64,000 nt of DNA from Dokdonella fugitiva (GTDB lineage: Bacteria; Pseudomonadota; Gammaproteobacteria; Xanthomonadales; Rhodanobacteraceae). Numbering within the stretch: the first letter of the stretch is position 1; each line of letters opens with the position of its first letter. Shown here in pieces: positions 56,154-64,000 of the stretch. The DNA is taken from contig NZ_SLWQ01000001.1 of NCBI RefSeq assembly GCF_004342425.1, positions 62,001 to 126,000 on the forward strand. The letters run 5' to 3'. A model generated the notes under the pieces. That model did no database searches and was not told where the DNA came from. It saw only the letters and a list, made by a program, of their open reading frames with translations. The position numbers were made by a program, and so were the translations under genes.

Positions 56154-56645
56154 TCAGGTCGCTCGCAATGCGAGCGCGAGGACCAAGGCCGCGTACGCTC
56201 CGGCGATGACGTCGTCGAGCATCACGCCGACGCCGCCGTGGATGCGGCGATCGGCCCACGATACCGGCCACGGTTTCCAGACGTCGAACAGGCGGAACAG
56301 GCCGAATGCGACGGCGACCCACGGCCATCCGCGCGGCGCCAGCACGAGCGGCAGCAGGGCGATCCACTGACCGACGAATTCGTCGCAGACGACCGCGCCC
56401 GGATCGGCGATGCGCAGGCGATCGATCGCGACGTTCGACGCCCATGCGCCGATCGCGAACGCGATCGCGACGACCAGCACGTAGTACGGCACGTCGAGCT
56501 CGCGCAATGCGAGCCACGGCACCAGCGCCGCCGCGGATCCGGCCGTGCCCGGCGCCCACGGGCTGAGGCCCGAACCGAAGCCGCACGCAATCCACCCGCC
56601 CGGGTGGACGAGCAGCGCGCGCCGCTGCGCGGCGTCGAGTCTCAC
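56154..56645 (-). CDS. pgpA: phosphatidylglycerophosphatase A
   Basis: 163 residues, integral membrane phosphatase making phosphatidylglycerol. GFGSGLSPWAPGTAGSAAA, VCDEFVGQWIALLPL, FRLFDVWKPWP and HGGVGVMLDDVIAG are the PgpA motifs with acidic catalytic residues. GTG at 56645 overlaps the thiL stop (GTGA), the usual thiL-pgpA pair. Confidence 0.95.
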   Translation of the reverse strand: MRLDAAQRRALLVHPGGWIACGFGSGLSPWAPGTAGSAAALVPWLALRELDVPYYVLVVAIAFAIGAWASNVAIDRLRIADPGAVVCDEFVGQWIALLPLVLAPRGWPWVAVAFGLFRLFDVWKPWPVSWADRRIHGGVGVMLDDVIAGAYAALVLALALRAT

Positions 56646-57622
56646 GCGAAGTGGTCCCAGCCGGAACGTTCGGGCACGAGCTCGCTGCCGTCGCCGTCGA
56701 ACAGGCGCACGCGCTCACCGGCGACGACGCGGCCGATGCGCGTCGCGCCGCAGCCGATGCGCGCGAGGTCGCGCTGCACGTCGCCCGCACGCGCGGCCGG
56801 CACGCAGAACGCGAGTTCGTAGTCGTCGCCGCCGGTCGCCTGCAGCACGAGGCGCTCTTCACGTTCGAACAAGGTCAGCAGCGCCGACGACGCCGGCAGC
56901 GCACCGGCATCGATCTCGATGCCGACGCCGCTGCGCTCGGCGATATGGCCGAGATCCGCCAGCAGGCCGTCGGAGACGTCGATGCACGCGCTCGCGACGT
57001 CGCGCAGCGCAGCGCCGGCGGCGACCCGCGGCGTCGGCCGGTTGAGTCGCGCGACGAGCGTCTCGCGCGTATCCGGCGGCGCATTGAACAGCGCCTGCGC
57101 GCGCGTATCGCGGCGATCGAGGCAGCGCAGGCCGGCCGCGGCGTCGCCGAGCGTGCCGGTCACGAACACGAGATCGCCTGCCTGCGCGCCGTCGCGGCGC
57201 AACGCGCGACCCGGCGCGACGAAACCGTGCACGGTCACGCCGATCGCGAGCGGGCCGCGCGTGGTGTCGCCGCCGACGAGGGCGACGCCGTGCTGCGCGG
57301 CGAGTTCGGCGTAGCCGTCGATGAACTCGGCGACGAATTCGCGCGTGGCCTCGGGCAGGGTCAGCGCGAGCAGCGACCAGGCCGGTGTCGCGCCCATCGC
57401 GGCGAGGTCGGACAGGTTCACCGCGAGCGCCTTCCATCCAAGGTCGTGTGCCGATGTCGCGAACGGGAAATGCACGCCGCCGACGAGGGTGTCGGTGCTG
57501 ACCGCGAGCTCGTGCCCGGCCGGCGGCGCCAGCAGCGCGGCGTCATCGCCGATGCCGAGGCGCACGTCGGCACGCTGCACCGCGCAGCGCGTGCGGATCA
57601 GCTCGATCAGGTCGAATTCCAT
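56642..57622 (-). CDS. thiL: thiamine-monophosphate kinase
   Basis: Phosphorylates thiamine phosphate to thiamine diphosphate. 326 residues: GIGDDAALL, VSTDTLVGGVHF, LAVNLSDLAAMGATP, VGGDTTRG and DVSDGLLADLGH, the PurM-like ATP and metal sites. ATG 57622 is the family start. It normally follows nusB; here a frameshifted membrane-protein gene stands between. Confidence 0.95.
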   Translation of the reverse strand: MEFDLIELIRTRCAVQRADVRLGIGDDAALLAPPAGHELAVSTDTLVGGVHFPFATSAHDLGWKALAVNLSDLAAMGATPAWSLLALTLPEATREFVAEFIDGYAELAAQHGVALVGGDTTRGPLAIGVTVHGFVAPGRALRRDGAQAGDLVFVTGTLGDAAAGLRCLDRRDTRAQALFNAPPDTRETLVARLNRPTPRVAAGAALRDVASACIDVSDGLLADLGHIAERSGVGIEIDAGALPASSALLTLFEREERLVLQATGGDDYELAFCVPAARAGDVQRDLARIGCGATRIGRVVAGERVRLFDGDGSELVPERSGWDHFA

Positions 57623-57640
57623 GCGCCCCCGCCCCTCGCT

Positions 57641-58998
57641 TCACGGTTCGATGAACGGCACCCGCGCGACCAGCACGACGAGGATGAGCCATTGCAACAC
57701 GAATACGGTCGCTCGTTGCGCGCGCCCGACTCGCGACAGCGCCAACGCGGCGGGTGCCACGACGAACGGCTGCAGGAACAGCCACACGCGTGCGGTTTCG
57801 GCACGCAACAGGCCGGAAACGTCGATCAGCAGGATCGTCGCGACGCCCAGCCACGCCAGCGCCGGGCCAGAGCGACTCACGAACGACCACTCGCGCGCGT
57901 CGCGCAGGGACCACGCCAGCAAGGGCAACAACGGCAGCCCTGCAGCGAGCAGGAAGTACAGCGGATCGAGCCCGGCGCACAATGCCCAGGTCCGGTCGGG
58001 CAGCGCGATCGCCCGCTGGGTCGCAAGCGCACGCACGAAGCTGGCCGGCGCATCGTAGCCGGTCAGCAGGTACAGCACGGCATGCAGTCCGATCGCGACG
58101 CCGGACGCGATCGACGCGATCATCGCGAGGCGCAGCCAAGCGGCCTTCGCGAAGCGCTCGCGACGAAGCAGATGAACCGCGTGCAGGACCGCGAACCCAC
58201 CGAGTGCGAGCAAATTCCAGGCCATCATGGTCACGACGAAGACGAGCGCACCAAGCATGACCGCCTGTATGGCGGAACCCTCCGTCGCGCGCACCCAGGC
58301 GAAGATGACCAGCATCGCCAGCATCGGATAGATCTGATCGAACGCGGGCAAGAACACGACCAGCCCCGGCAACACCGCGTACACGCGCAGGCCTGCAGTC
58401 GCGCCGCGGCATCGGTCGTCCACAAGCGCGAGAACAGCCACATCGCCGCCACTCCGCAGGCCGCCAGCAGCGCGATCGCGAGCGCCCCGGCCAAGGGCGC
58501 GGCCGAGGCTCCGAACAGGCACAGGAAACCGTAGTAGAACAGCACGCCGCCCGGCGGATGAGTGGATGAATGCAGCGACAGCGTCGCGTGGTCAAAACCA
58601 GCCAACCACGTACGCACGTCCGCAATGGCGAGCGCGTCGGTCAGGTAGCTGGTCGCTACGGGCGACGACACGATCGCATGCAGGCGATCGAACGCCTGCG
58701 GATACGTGAGCATCGCGAGCACCTGCCAGGCGAAGCTCGCGAGTACCAGCAGGGCCACGCGCATGGCGATATCGCCCCTGGGGGCGGCACCGCCGCGCAA
58801 TGCCCATGCGAGCGCAAGCAATGGCGGCGCCAGCAGCGCGGCAGTACGAATGGCACCGTGGTCGTGCCAGTGATGGTGCCAGTACGGGGGCGCGATCAGC
58901 ACGTCGACACCGGTGATGATGCCGGCGACCTGCAGGATCCCGAGCAGCGCAGCAGCTGCGAAGACGAGCGTCGCCGCGCCCATCGGATGCGCGCCCAC
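57641..58998 (-). pseudogene. frameshifted polytopic membrane protein, GT-C-like
   Basis: Two open frames that overlap together give one about 450-residue membrane protein. The first (from 58998, or ATG 58983) runs through helices and the motif STHPPGGVLFYYGF (HPPG at residues 147-150), then loses hydrophobicity after LWTTDAAARLQA into Cys/Arg-rich sequence. The second frame resumes at LRVYAVLPGLVVFLPAFDQIYPM and keeps helices to the stop at 57641. The switch lies at about 58385-58400. An exposed HPPG loop and many helices suggest a GT-C/PMT-like glycosyltransferase. It is either a real broken gene or a one-base sequencing error. Confidence 0.7.
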
Positions 58999-59001
58999 CC
59001 G

Positions 59002-59463
59002 TCAGCGCCGCGTCGCGCCGTACTCGGCCGCGCGGAACGTCGCGGCGAGCTTGTCGAGCACGCCATTGACGTAGGTATGCCCATGTTCGGCACCGAAGCG
59101 CTTGGTCGTCTCCACCGCCTCGTTGATGACGACGCGATACGGCACGTCCAGGCGGTCGCGCAGTTCGTAGGCGGCGATGCGCAGGACCGCGCGCTCGATC
59201 GGGTCGACGCGCGCGATCTCGCGATCGAGGAACGGCGCGATCGCGGCGTCGAGTTCCATGTGCGAACGCACGACGCCGCGCACCAGTTCCTCGAAGTACT
59301 CGAGGTCGGCGATCTGCATGTCCTGTTCGTGGCGGAACTGGTCGATGACGCCATCGATGCGATTGCCGCTCATCTGCCAGGCATAGATCGCCTGCAGCGC
59401 GCGTCGGCGCGCGCGCGAGCGCGCGGCCGGGTCGATGCCGGCGGGTTGCGGGGTCGTCGTCAC
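59002..59463 (-). CDS. nusB: transcription antitermination factor NusB
   Basis: 153 residues. All-helical RNA-binding protein acting with NusE at box[41 protein letters not shown] and [14 protein letters not shown] followed by [13 protein letters not shown] 59463 overlaps the ribH stop (GTGA), the standard ribH-nusB pair. Confidence 0.95.
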   Translation of the reverse strand: MTTTPQPAGIDPAARSRARRRALQAIYAWQMSGNRIDGVIDQFRHEQDMQIADLEYFEELVRGVVRSHMELDAAIAPFLDREIARVDPIERAVLRIAAYELRDRLDVPYRVVINEAVETTKRFGAEHGHTYVNGVLDKLAATFRAAEYGATRR

Positions 59464-59924
59464 AGCTGTCTCCACAGATCGGTCATTTCCAGCGCGGCGA
59501 GCGCGACTTCCTCGCCCTTGTTGCCGTGCACGCCGCCTGCGCGTGCTTCCGCGTCGGCGTGCCGCTCGACCGCGAGCACGCCGTTCAGCACGGGCAGGCC
59601 GTGCTCGAGCGCGACGCGCATGAGGCCCTCGGCGCAGCCGTCCGCGACGTGTTCGTAGTGGCGCGTGTCGCCTCGCACGACGCAGCCGAGCGCGAGGATC
59701 GCCGCGACGCGACCGCCGCCGGCGAGCCTGGCTGCGGCCTGCGGGATCTCCCACGCACCGGGCACGCGCACGAGGTCGATCGCCTCGTCGGCGACGCCAT
59801 GGTCGTGCAGCGCACGGCGCGCGCCGTCGACCAGCACATCGACGATGCGCGGGTTCCAGCGACTCGCGACGATCGCGTAGCGCGCTTGCGCGACGGGGCG
59901 CAGTTCGCCGGTGAGGGTGGGCAT
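59460..59924 (-). CDS. ribH: 6,7-dimethyl-8-ribityllumazine synthase
   Basis: Penultimate step of riboflavin synthesis. 154 residues: [48 protein letters not shown] (catalytic His) and [17 protein letters not shown]. It is separated from ribBA by 382 bp of repeat-rich DNA. Confidence 0.95.
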   Translation of the reverse strand: MPTLTGELRPVAQARYAIVASRWNPRIVDVLVDGARRALHDHGVADEAIDLVRVPGAWEIPQAAARLAGGGRVAAILALGCVVRGDTRHYEHVADGCAEGLMRVALEHGLPVLNGVLAVERHADAEARAGGVHGNKGEEVALAALEMTDLWRQL

Positions 59925-60306
59925 GGGCGGGAACGAGGGTCGAGGGCTGAGGGCTGGAGTTTAGCGGGGCGTCGCGGTGGTTGCGCGGGCGCCGGCACGC
60001 TGGGAAGCGACAAAGCAACGCCATCCCCACCCAACCCTCCCCTTGAAGGGGAGCGCTGGAAGCGCCGCTGCAGACATGACAGTTGCTCCCACATGCGCAC
60101 GGCGCACGCCCCCTGCAGGCACGCACCCTGCGCGCGACCGTCGCCCCTCGGTGCCTTGCGACGCCGCGGTCGCCCACAGGTTCCTGCAGTGAACGCCAGG
60201 CGTTCGCGCGAGGGCGAGAGCATCGCGGTGGCATCGAGACAGTTGGTCCCACAGAAGCGGGGGCCGCATCTGCAGGAGCGGCGGAAGCCGCGACGCTCTT
60301 CGGCCC
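59925..60306. repeat. repeat-rich 382-bp gap between ribBA and ribH
   Basis: No gene seen. It contains a CTCCCCTT-GA-AGGGGAG palindrome near 60038-60053, a 16-base direct repeat GACAGTTG(C/G)TCCCACA at 60078-60093 and 60238-60253, and a GGAGCGGCGGAAGCCGCGAC segment near 60274-60293 that resembles the common GGAGCGGCTTCAGCCGCGA repeat. It shows no FMN-riboswitch sequence that I can recognise. ribH may need its own promoter, which I cannot point to. Confidence 0.65.
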
Positions 60307-61404
60307 TCAGTCCTCGCTCTCCCCCACATACCCCTCGACCTCGAGCCCGAACCCGGCGAGGCCAACGAGCTTGCGCGGCGTGCCGAGCACGCGCAGCCGG
60401 CGCACGCCGAGGTCGGCCAGGATCTGCGCGCCGAGGCCGAGCCGGCGCCATTGCGCGGGCGTGCCGGCCTCGCCGGGTGCGGCGCCGCGCAGGCGCCCGA
60501 GCAGTGCATCGGCGTCGTCGTCCGCCGCGAGCACGACGACCACGCCGCGCTCCTCGGCGGCGATGCGCCGCAGCGCGGCGGTCACGGTGAGGCCGAGGTC
60601 GTCGCGCTGGAGGTGCAGCACGTCCGAAAGCGTGTTGCGCACGTGCACGCGCGTGAGCACCGGTGCGCCGTCGTCGACGACGCCGCGCACGAGCGCGAAA
60701 TGCAGTTCGCGCGCGAGCACGTCGCGCCAGGCGACGAGGCGGAAGCGGCCGAATTCGGTATCGACCGTCGCCTCGTGCACGCGCTCGACGGACTTCTCGG
60801 TTTCGAGCCGGTAGCGGATCAGGTCGGCGATCGTGCCGATGCGCAGGCCATGCTTCGCCGCGAACGCCTCGAGTTCGGGCCGGCGCGCCATCGTGCCGTC
60901 CTCGCTGAGCACCTCGACGAGCACGCCGGCAGGCTCCAGCCCGGCGAGCGCGGCGAGGTCGCTCGCCGCCTCGGTATGTCCGGCGCGCGCGAGCACGCCG
61001 CCCGGCGCCGCCGCGAGCGGGAAGATGTGGCCCGGCTGCACGATGTCCTGCGGCCCGGCGCCGACGCGTACCGCCGTGCGGATCGTGTGGGCACGGTCGT
61101 AGGCGGAAATGCCGGTCGTGACGCCTTCGGCGGCCTCGATCGAGACGGTGAAGTTGGTGTGGTGCGGCGACGTGTTCGTTTCGACCATGGGTTTCAGGCC
61201 GAGTTGGCGGCAGCGCGCGCGCGTCATCGACAGGCAGATCAGCCCGCGCCCCTCGCGCGCCATGAAATTGACGTCCTCCGGGCGCACCTTCTCGGCGGCC
61301 ATGATGAGGTCGCCCTCGTTCTCGCGGTCCTCGTCGTCGACGATGACGACCATGCGGCCCGCGCGGATGTCGGCGAGCAGTTCGGGAATGGTGGCGAAGG
61401 ACAT
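60307..61404 (-). CDS. ribB: 3,4-dihydroxy-2-butanone-4-phosphate synthase with degenerate GTP cyclohydrolase II half
   Basis: 365 residues. The N-terminal RibB domain (1-205) is intact: VVIVDDEDRENEGDL, TRARCRQLGL, and HTEAASDLAALAGLEPAG. The C-terminal half aligns in layout with RibA but lacks its zinc cysteines: the place of the SxCLTGD...RCDCG motif reads TRVHVRNTLSDVLHLQRDD. So GTP cyclohydrolase II activity is not expected and a separate ribA should exist elsewhere. This RibBX type is common in proteobacteria. 76 bases separate it from ribE. Confidence 0.93.
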   Translation of the reverse strand: MSFATIPELLADIRAGRMVVIVDDEDRENEGDLIMAAEKVRPEDVNFMAREGRGLICLSMTRARCRQLGLKPMVETNTSPHHTNFTVSIEAAEGVTTGISAYDRAHTIRTAVRVGAGPQDIVQPGHIFPLAAAPGGVLARAGHTEAASDLAALAGLEPAGVLVEVLSEDGTMARRPELEAFAAKHGLRIGTIADLIRYRLETEKSVERVHEATVDTEFGRFRLVAWRDVLARELHFALVRGVVDDGAPVLTRVHVRNTLSDVLHLQRDDLGLTVTAALRRIAAEERGVVVVLAADDDADALLGRLRGAAPGEAGTPAQWRRLGLGAQILADLGVRRLRVLGTPRKLVGLAGFGLEVEGYVGESED

Positions 61405-61480
61405 GCTGGCAGCCTGTTTCGGTGTGCGGTCGTGCCCGCGCGCGGGCAGCTTCGGTGGGCGGCGCGTCGCCGCGTCGTCG

Positions 61481-62080
61481 TCACGCGGGCGCGTGTCCCG
61501 CGAGCCGTTCGGCGTAGCGCGCGATGAGGTCGACTTCGATGTTCACCGCGTCGCCGACGCTGCGCTCGCCGAACGTCGTCGCCGCGAGCGTGTGCGGGAT
61601 CAGGGTCACGCCGAAGTCGTCGTCGCCGGCCTCGTTCACGGTGAGGCTGGTGCCGTCGACCGAGATCGAACCCTTGACCGCGACGTAGCGCGCGAGCGCG
61701 CGCGGCAGGCCGAAGCGCCAGCGCTGCGACGCGCCGTCGCCGTCCACGCCGAGTACGCGGCCGACGCCGTCGACGTGCCCGGAGACGAGATGCCCGCCGA
61801 GGCGGTCGGCGAGGCGCAGCGCCTTCTCGAGGTTCACGCCGGTGCCGACGGCGAGGTTGCCGATCGTCGTGCGCGCGAGCGTCTCGGCCGACACGTCGGC
61901 CGCCCAGCACGCCCCCTCGATCGCGACGACGGTGAGGCAGACGCCGGCGACCGCGATGCTGTCGCCCATCGTCACGTCGGCGAGGTCGAGCGCGCCGGCG
62001 TCGATGACGAGTCGCGCGCCAGTGCCACGCGACTCACGCGAGGCGATGCGGCCGACGGCCTGGATGATTCCGGTGAACAC
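61481..62080 (-). CDS. ribE: riboflavin synthase, alpha chain
   Basis: Forms riboflavin from two lumazine molecules. 199 residues with two lumazine-binding repeats (starts MFTGIIQAVGRI and VNLEKALRLADRLGGHLVSGHVDGVG in parts) and GVCLTV/GTSLTVN substrate motifs. GTG 62080 is chosen because it starts FTGIIQ and has AGGAG 10 bases upstream. Confidence 0.95.
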   Translation of the reverse strand: MFTGIIQAVGRIASRESRGTGARLVIDAGALDLADVTMGDSIAVAGVCLTVVAIEGACWAADVSAETLARTTIGNLAVGTGVNLEKALRLADRLGGHLVSGHVDGVGRVLGVDGDGASQRWRFGLPRALARYVAVKGSISVDGTSLTVNEAGDDDFGVTLIPHTLAATTFGERSVGDAVNIEVDLIARYAERLAGHAPA

Positions 62081-62132
62081 GGGGTCTCTCTCCTGGTGGT
62101 GGCCTTCTCCCGTGGGAAGAAGGGACTCGAAC

Positions 62133-63227
62133 CTAGTCGGCGGCCGGGCGCAACAGCAGGCGGATGTCGTCGCCGACCATGCGTTGCTCGTGCACGCGCA
62201 GCCGCGCGCGATCAGCCATGCACGCGAGCGGCGGCAGCGCGAGCAATGCGCGCGCATCGTCGCCGAGCAGCACGGGGGCGACGTACAGCAGCAGCTCGTC
62301 GACCAGCCCGGCAGCGAACAGCGCGCCGCCCAGGGTCGGGCCCGCTTCGACCTGCACTTCGTTCATGCCGCGCGCGGCGAGCAGCGCGAGTGCCGCGCCG
62401 AGGTCGAGTCCGCTGCCGGCGCGCTCGAGGGCGGCGAGTTCGACCGCGGCGAAACGGTCGTCCCGGGCACGCATGCCCGGCGCATGCAGCACGAGCGTCG
62501 GCGCGCAGCCGTCGAGCACGTGCGCGCCGCGCGGCGTGCGCAAGTCGGAGTCGAGCACGACGCGCAGCGGCCCGACGGCGTCGGCCGGCGCGTCGTCGAG
62601 GCGCACGGTGAGGCGCGGATCGTCGGCGAGTACGGTGCCGCTGCCGGTGAGTAGCGCGCAACTGCGCGCGCGCCAGCGCTGCACGTCGGTGCGCGCAGCT
62701 TCGCCGGTGATCCATTTCGACTCGCCGCCGGCGAGCGCGGTGCGGCCGTCGAGGCTCATAGCGAGCTTGAGCCGCAGCCACGGGCGGTTGCGTTCGACGC
62801 GCGCGAAGAAGCCTCTGTTGAGTTCGCGCGCGGCGTCGCGCATGAGTCCGGTTTCGACCGCGATGCCCGCCGCGCGCAGGCGCTCTAGCCCACCGCCGCC
62901 GCGCTGGGCCGCATCTTCGGCCGCGATCACCACGCGCGCGACACCGGCATCGACGAGCGCATCGGCGCACGGCGGCGTGCGGCCGTGCAGGCCGCAGGGT
63001 TCGAGCGTCACGTAGGCGGTCGCGCCGCGCGCGTCGGCGCCGGCCGCCTGCAGCGCGAGCACTTCCGCGTGGGGTTCGCCCGCGCGCCGGTGCCAGCCTT
63101 CGCCGACGATCGCGTCGCCACGCGCGATCACGCAGCCGACGCGCGGGTTCGGTCGGGTCGTCGCGAGGCCATGCGCGGCGAGGCGCAGCGCGTGCGCCAT
63201 CAGCGCGTGGTCGTGAGGCGCGAACAC
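62133..63227 (-). CDS. ribD: bifunctional riboflavin deaminase/reductase
   Basis: 364 residues. N-terminal cytidine-deaminase-like zinc domain with HAEVLAL and PCGLHGRTPPC; C-terminal reductase domain with LKLAMSLDGRTA, SGTVLADDPRLTVR and VQVEAGPTLGGAL. GTG 63227, 1 base after the nrdR stop, gives the family N-terminus (HDHALMAHALRLA); ATG 63200 is an alternative. Confidence 0.95.
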   Translation of the reverse strand: MFAPHDHALMAHALRLAAHGLATTRPNPRVGCVIARGDAIVGEGWHRRAGEPHAEVLALQAAGADARGATAYVTLEPCGLHGRTPPCADALVDAGVARVVIAAEDAAQRGGGGLERLRAAGIAVETGLMRDAARELNRGFFARVERNRPWLRLKLAMSLDGRTALAGGESKWITGEAARTDVQRWRARSCALLTGSGTVLADDPRLTVRLDDAPADAVGPLRVVLDSDLRTPRGAHVLDGCAPTLVLHAPGMRARDDRFAAVELAALERAGSGLDLGAALALLAARGMNEVQVEAGPTLGGALFAAGLVDELLLYVAPVLLGDDARALLALPPLACMADRARLRVHEQRMVGDDIRLLLRPAAD

Positions 63228-63228
63228 G

Positions 63229-63747
63229 TCAGCTCTTGGCCTTGCCCGGCTTGGGGTCGCCGAGCAGCGACAGTTGCAGGCCTTCGAGCGAGGGCAGGTC
63301 GCGCTCGAGCCGTTCGATCTCCTCACGGAACGCCTGCACGTCCTCGAAGCTGCGATACACCGAGGCGAAGCGCACGTAGGCGACGTGGTCGAGCGTCTTC
63401 AGCTCGCGCATGACGAGTTCGCCGATGCGCATCGACGGCACCTCGCGCTCGCCGCTGCGGCGCAGGCTTTCGACCACCGCGCGCACGGCCGCATCGACCT
63501 GCTCGCTGCCGACCGGGCGCTTCTGCAGCGCGCGCATGAAGCCGGTGCGCAGCTTGCCTTCGTCGAACGCTTCGCGCCGGCCGTCACCCTTGACGACGTT
63601 CGGCAGCTTGATTTCGGCGGTTTCGAACGTGTTGAACCGCTCGCCGCAGGCCTCGCATTCGCGCCGGCGGCGGATCGTGCTGCCGTCGTCGGAGACGCGC
63701 GAGTCTATGACGCGGGTGTCTTCGTGCTGGCAGAACGGGCAGTGCAT
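63229..63747 (-). CDS. nrdR: transcriptional repressor NrdR
   Basis: 172 residues. Zinc ribbon with Cys3, Cys6, Cys31 and Cys34 (MHCPFC...CEAC), then an ATP-cone ([16 protein letters not shown]). It represses ribonucleotide-reductase genes according to ATP/dATP. The glyA-nrdR-ribD order is usual in gammaproteobacteria. Its start is 10 bases from a repeat element that fills the gap to glyA. Confidence 0.96.
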   Translation of the reverse strand: MHCPFCQHEDTRVIDSRVSDDGSTIRRRRECEACGERFNTFETAEIKLPNVVKGDGRREAFDEGKLRTGFMRALQKRPVGSEQVDAAVRAVVESLRRSGEREVPSMRIGELVMRELKTLDHVAYVRFASVYRSFEDVQAFREEIERLERDLPSLEGLQLSLLGDPKPGKAKS

Positions 63748-63756
63748 CGGAGAGAC

Positions 63757-63906
63757 GTGATTGGTGATTCGTGATTGGTGGTGGAGATTGGTGGTGGTGA
63801 TTGGCGGCAACGATTCGATCGCGGCCAGTGGATGAAAACGGCAGTTCGAAAGGAGTCGACCGGCTCCGTCGAGCCGGCTGTGGCCGAATCACGAATCACC
63901 CATCAC
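63757..63906. repeat. inverted GTGATT(C/G) heptad-array element between glyA and nrdR
   Basis: Three heptads GTGATTG, GTGATTC, GTGATTG (63757-63777) face GAATCAC, GAATCAC, CCATCAC (63886-63906) across about 108 bp. The spacer has a perfect hairpin CCGGCTC-CGTC-GAGCCGG (63860-63877). The layout matches the GGGAATC element in ftsQ, but the unit differs. Confidence 0.8.
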
Positions 63907-63912
63907 GGCTTC

Positions 63913-64000
63913 TCAGCCATACACCGGATACCGACGACACTGCGCGGTGACCTGCTCGCGCACGCGCGCGATCACGCCGGCATCGCCGGGCGCGTCGAGA
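63913..64000 (-). CDS. glyA: serine hydroxymethyltransferase, C-terminal end only
   Basis: The last 28 codons are in the window, ending at TGA 63915-63913. The translated tail LDAPGDAGVIARVREQVTA then QCRRYPVYG is the conserved C-terminus of GlyA, and glyA next to nrdR is the normal order. The enzyme interconverts serine and glycine with tetrahydrofolate. The rest of the gene lies outside the window. Confidence 0.85.
   Translation of the reverse strand, partial: LDAPGDAGVIARVREQVTAQCRRYPVYG

Noticed and set aside
56651..58534. A 627-codon plus-strand frame opposite thiL and the membrane-protein gene
   Set aside because: Glu/Arg/Gln-rich shadow of thiL; no Shine-Dalgarno and no motif.
59925..60306. 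FMN riboswitch before ribH or elsewhere in the rib operon
   Set aside because: None of the conserved RFN-element segments could be recognised here, in the 76-bp ribE-ribBA gap or in the ribD-ribE gap.

Overview
This window is one contiguous chromosomal segment of a very GC-rich gammaproteobacterium, most likely a member of the Xanthomonadales/Lysobacterales. The evidence is the gene order (pilB-pilC-pilD-coaE, secA next to a NUDIX/ThiE-like fusion, an mraZ-to-lpxC cluster with no murD, glyA-nrdR-rib-nusB-thiL-pgpA), the dense 4-base stop/start overlaps, and short intergenic repeats of the GGGAATC and CCCTC...GGGTGAGGG kinds common in that order. The genus cannot be fixed from the sequence alone.

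Layout. (1) 1-9509, plus strand: a surface-polysaccharide operon. It makes CDP-glucose (rfbF), converts it to the 4-keto-6-deoxy sugar (rfbG), then has an RmlC-like epimerase, a zinc-type sugar C-methyltransferase, a DegT aminotransferase, an N-formyltransferase, a WbqC protein, a CmcI-like protein, another methyltransferase and a flippase. There is no RfbH, so the product is probably a branched, N-formylated amino-deoxy sugar rather than a 3,6-dideoxyhexose. (2) 15525-9482, minus strand: a convergent six-gene operon with four glycosyltransferases, a methyltransferase and wecB. (3) 15652-20281: type IV pilus biogenesis pilB, pilC, pilD, then coaE. (4) 22824-20295: a small glycosyltransferase/methyltransferase/flippase-like membrane-protein operon. 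(5) 26658-22953: secA and the NUDIX/ThiE-like fusion. (6) An M23 endopeptidase divergent from a DciA-like gene.

(7) 45646-28530, minus strand: the division and cell-wall cluster, mraZ-rsmH-ftsL-ftsI-murE-murF-mraY-ftsW-murG-murC-ddl-ftsQ-ftsA-ftsZ-lpxC. It is driven by a near-consensus sigma-70 promoter, and four TGG-type MraZ boxes with exact 10-bp phasing follow it. murD is missing and its usual place holds two copies of a structured repeat. GGGAATC repeat arrays have entered the ends of ftsQ and ddl in frame. (8) 46270-49008: galE and a fused glycosyltransferase-TPR-methyltransferase gene, lying between mraZ and rnpB, which are neighbours in some other gammaproteobacteria. (9) rnpB-rsmI | lpoA-yraN-dolP-like-FAD oxidoreductase, then an unknown secreted protein. 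(10) 64000-56154, minus strand: glyA (3' end only), nrdR, ribD, ribE, a ribBA-type gene with a degenerate RibA half, ribH, nusB, a frameshifted membrane-protein gene, thiL and pgpA.

Most of the window is housekeeping. The parts most worth a second look are the CDP-sugar operon, the galE/fusion insertion, the murD gap, the inverted heptad-repeat elements that became coding sequence, the doubled C-terminal motif of FtsZ, and the MraZ operator that covers the mraZ ribosome-binding region.
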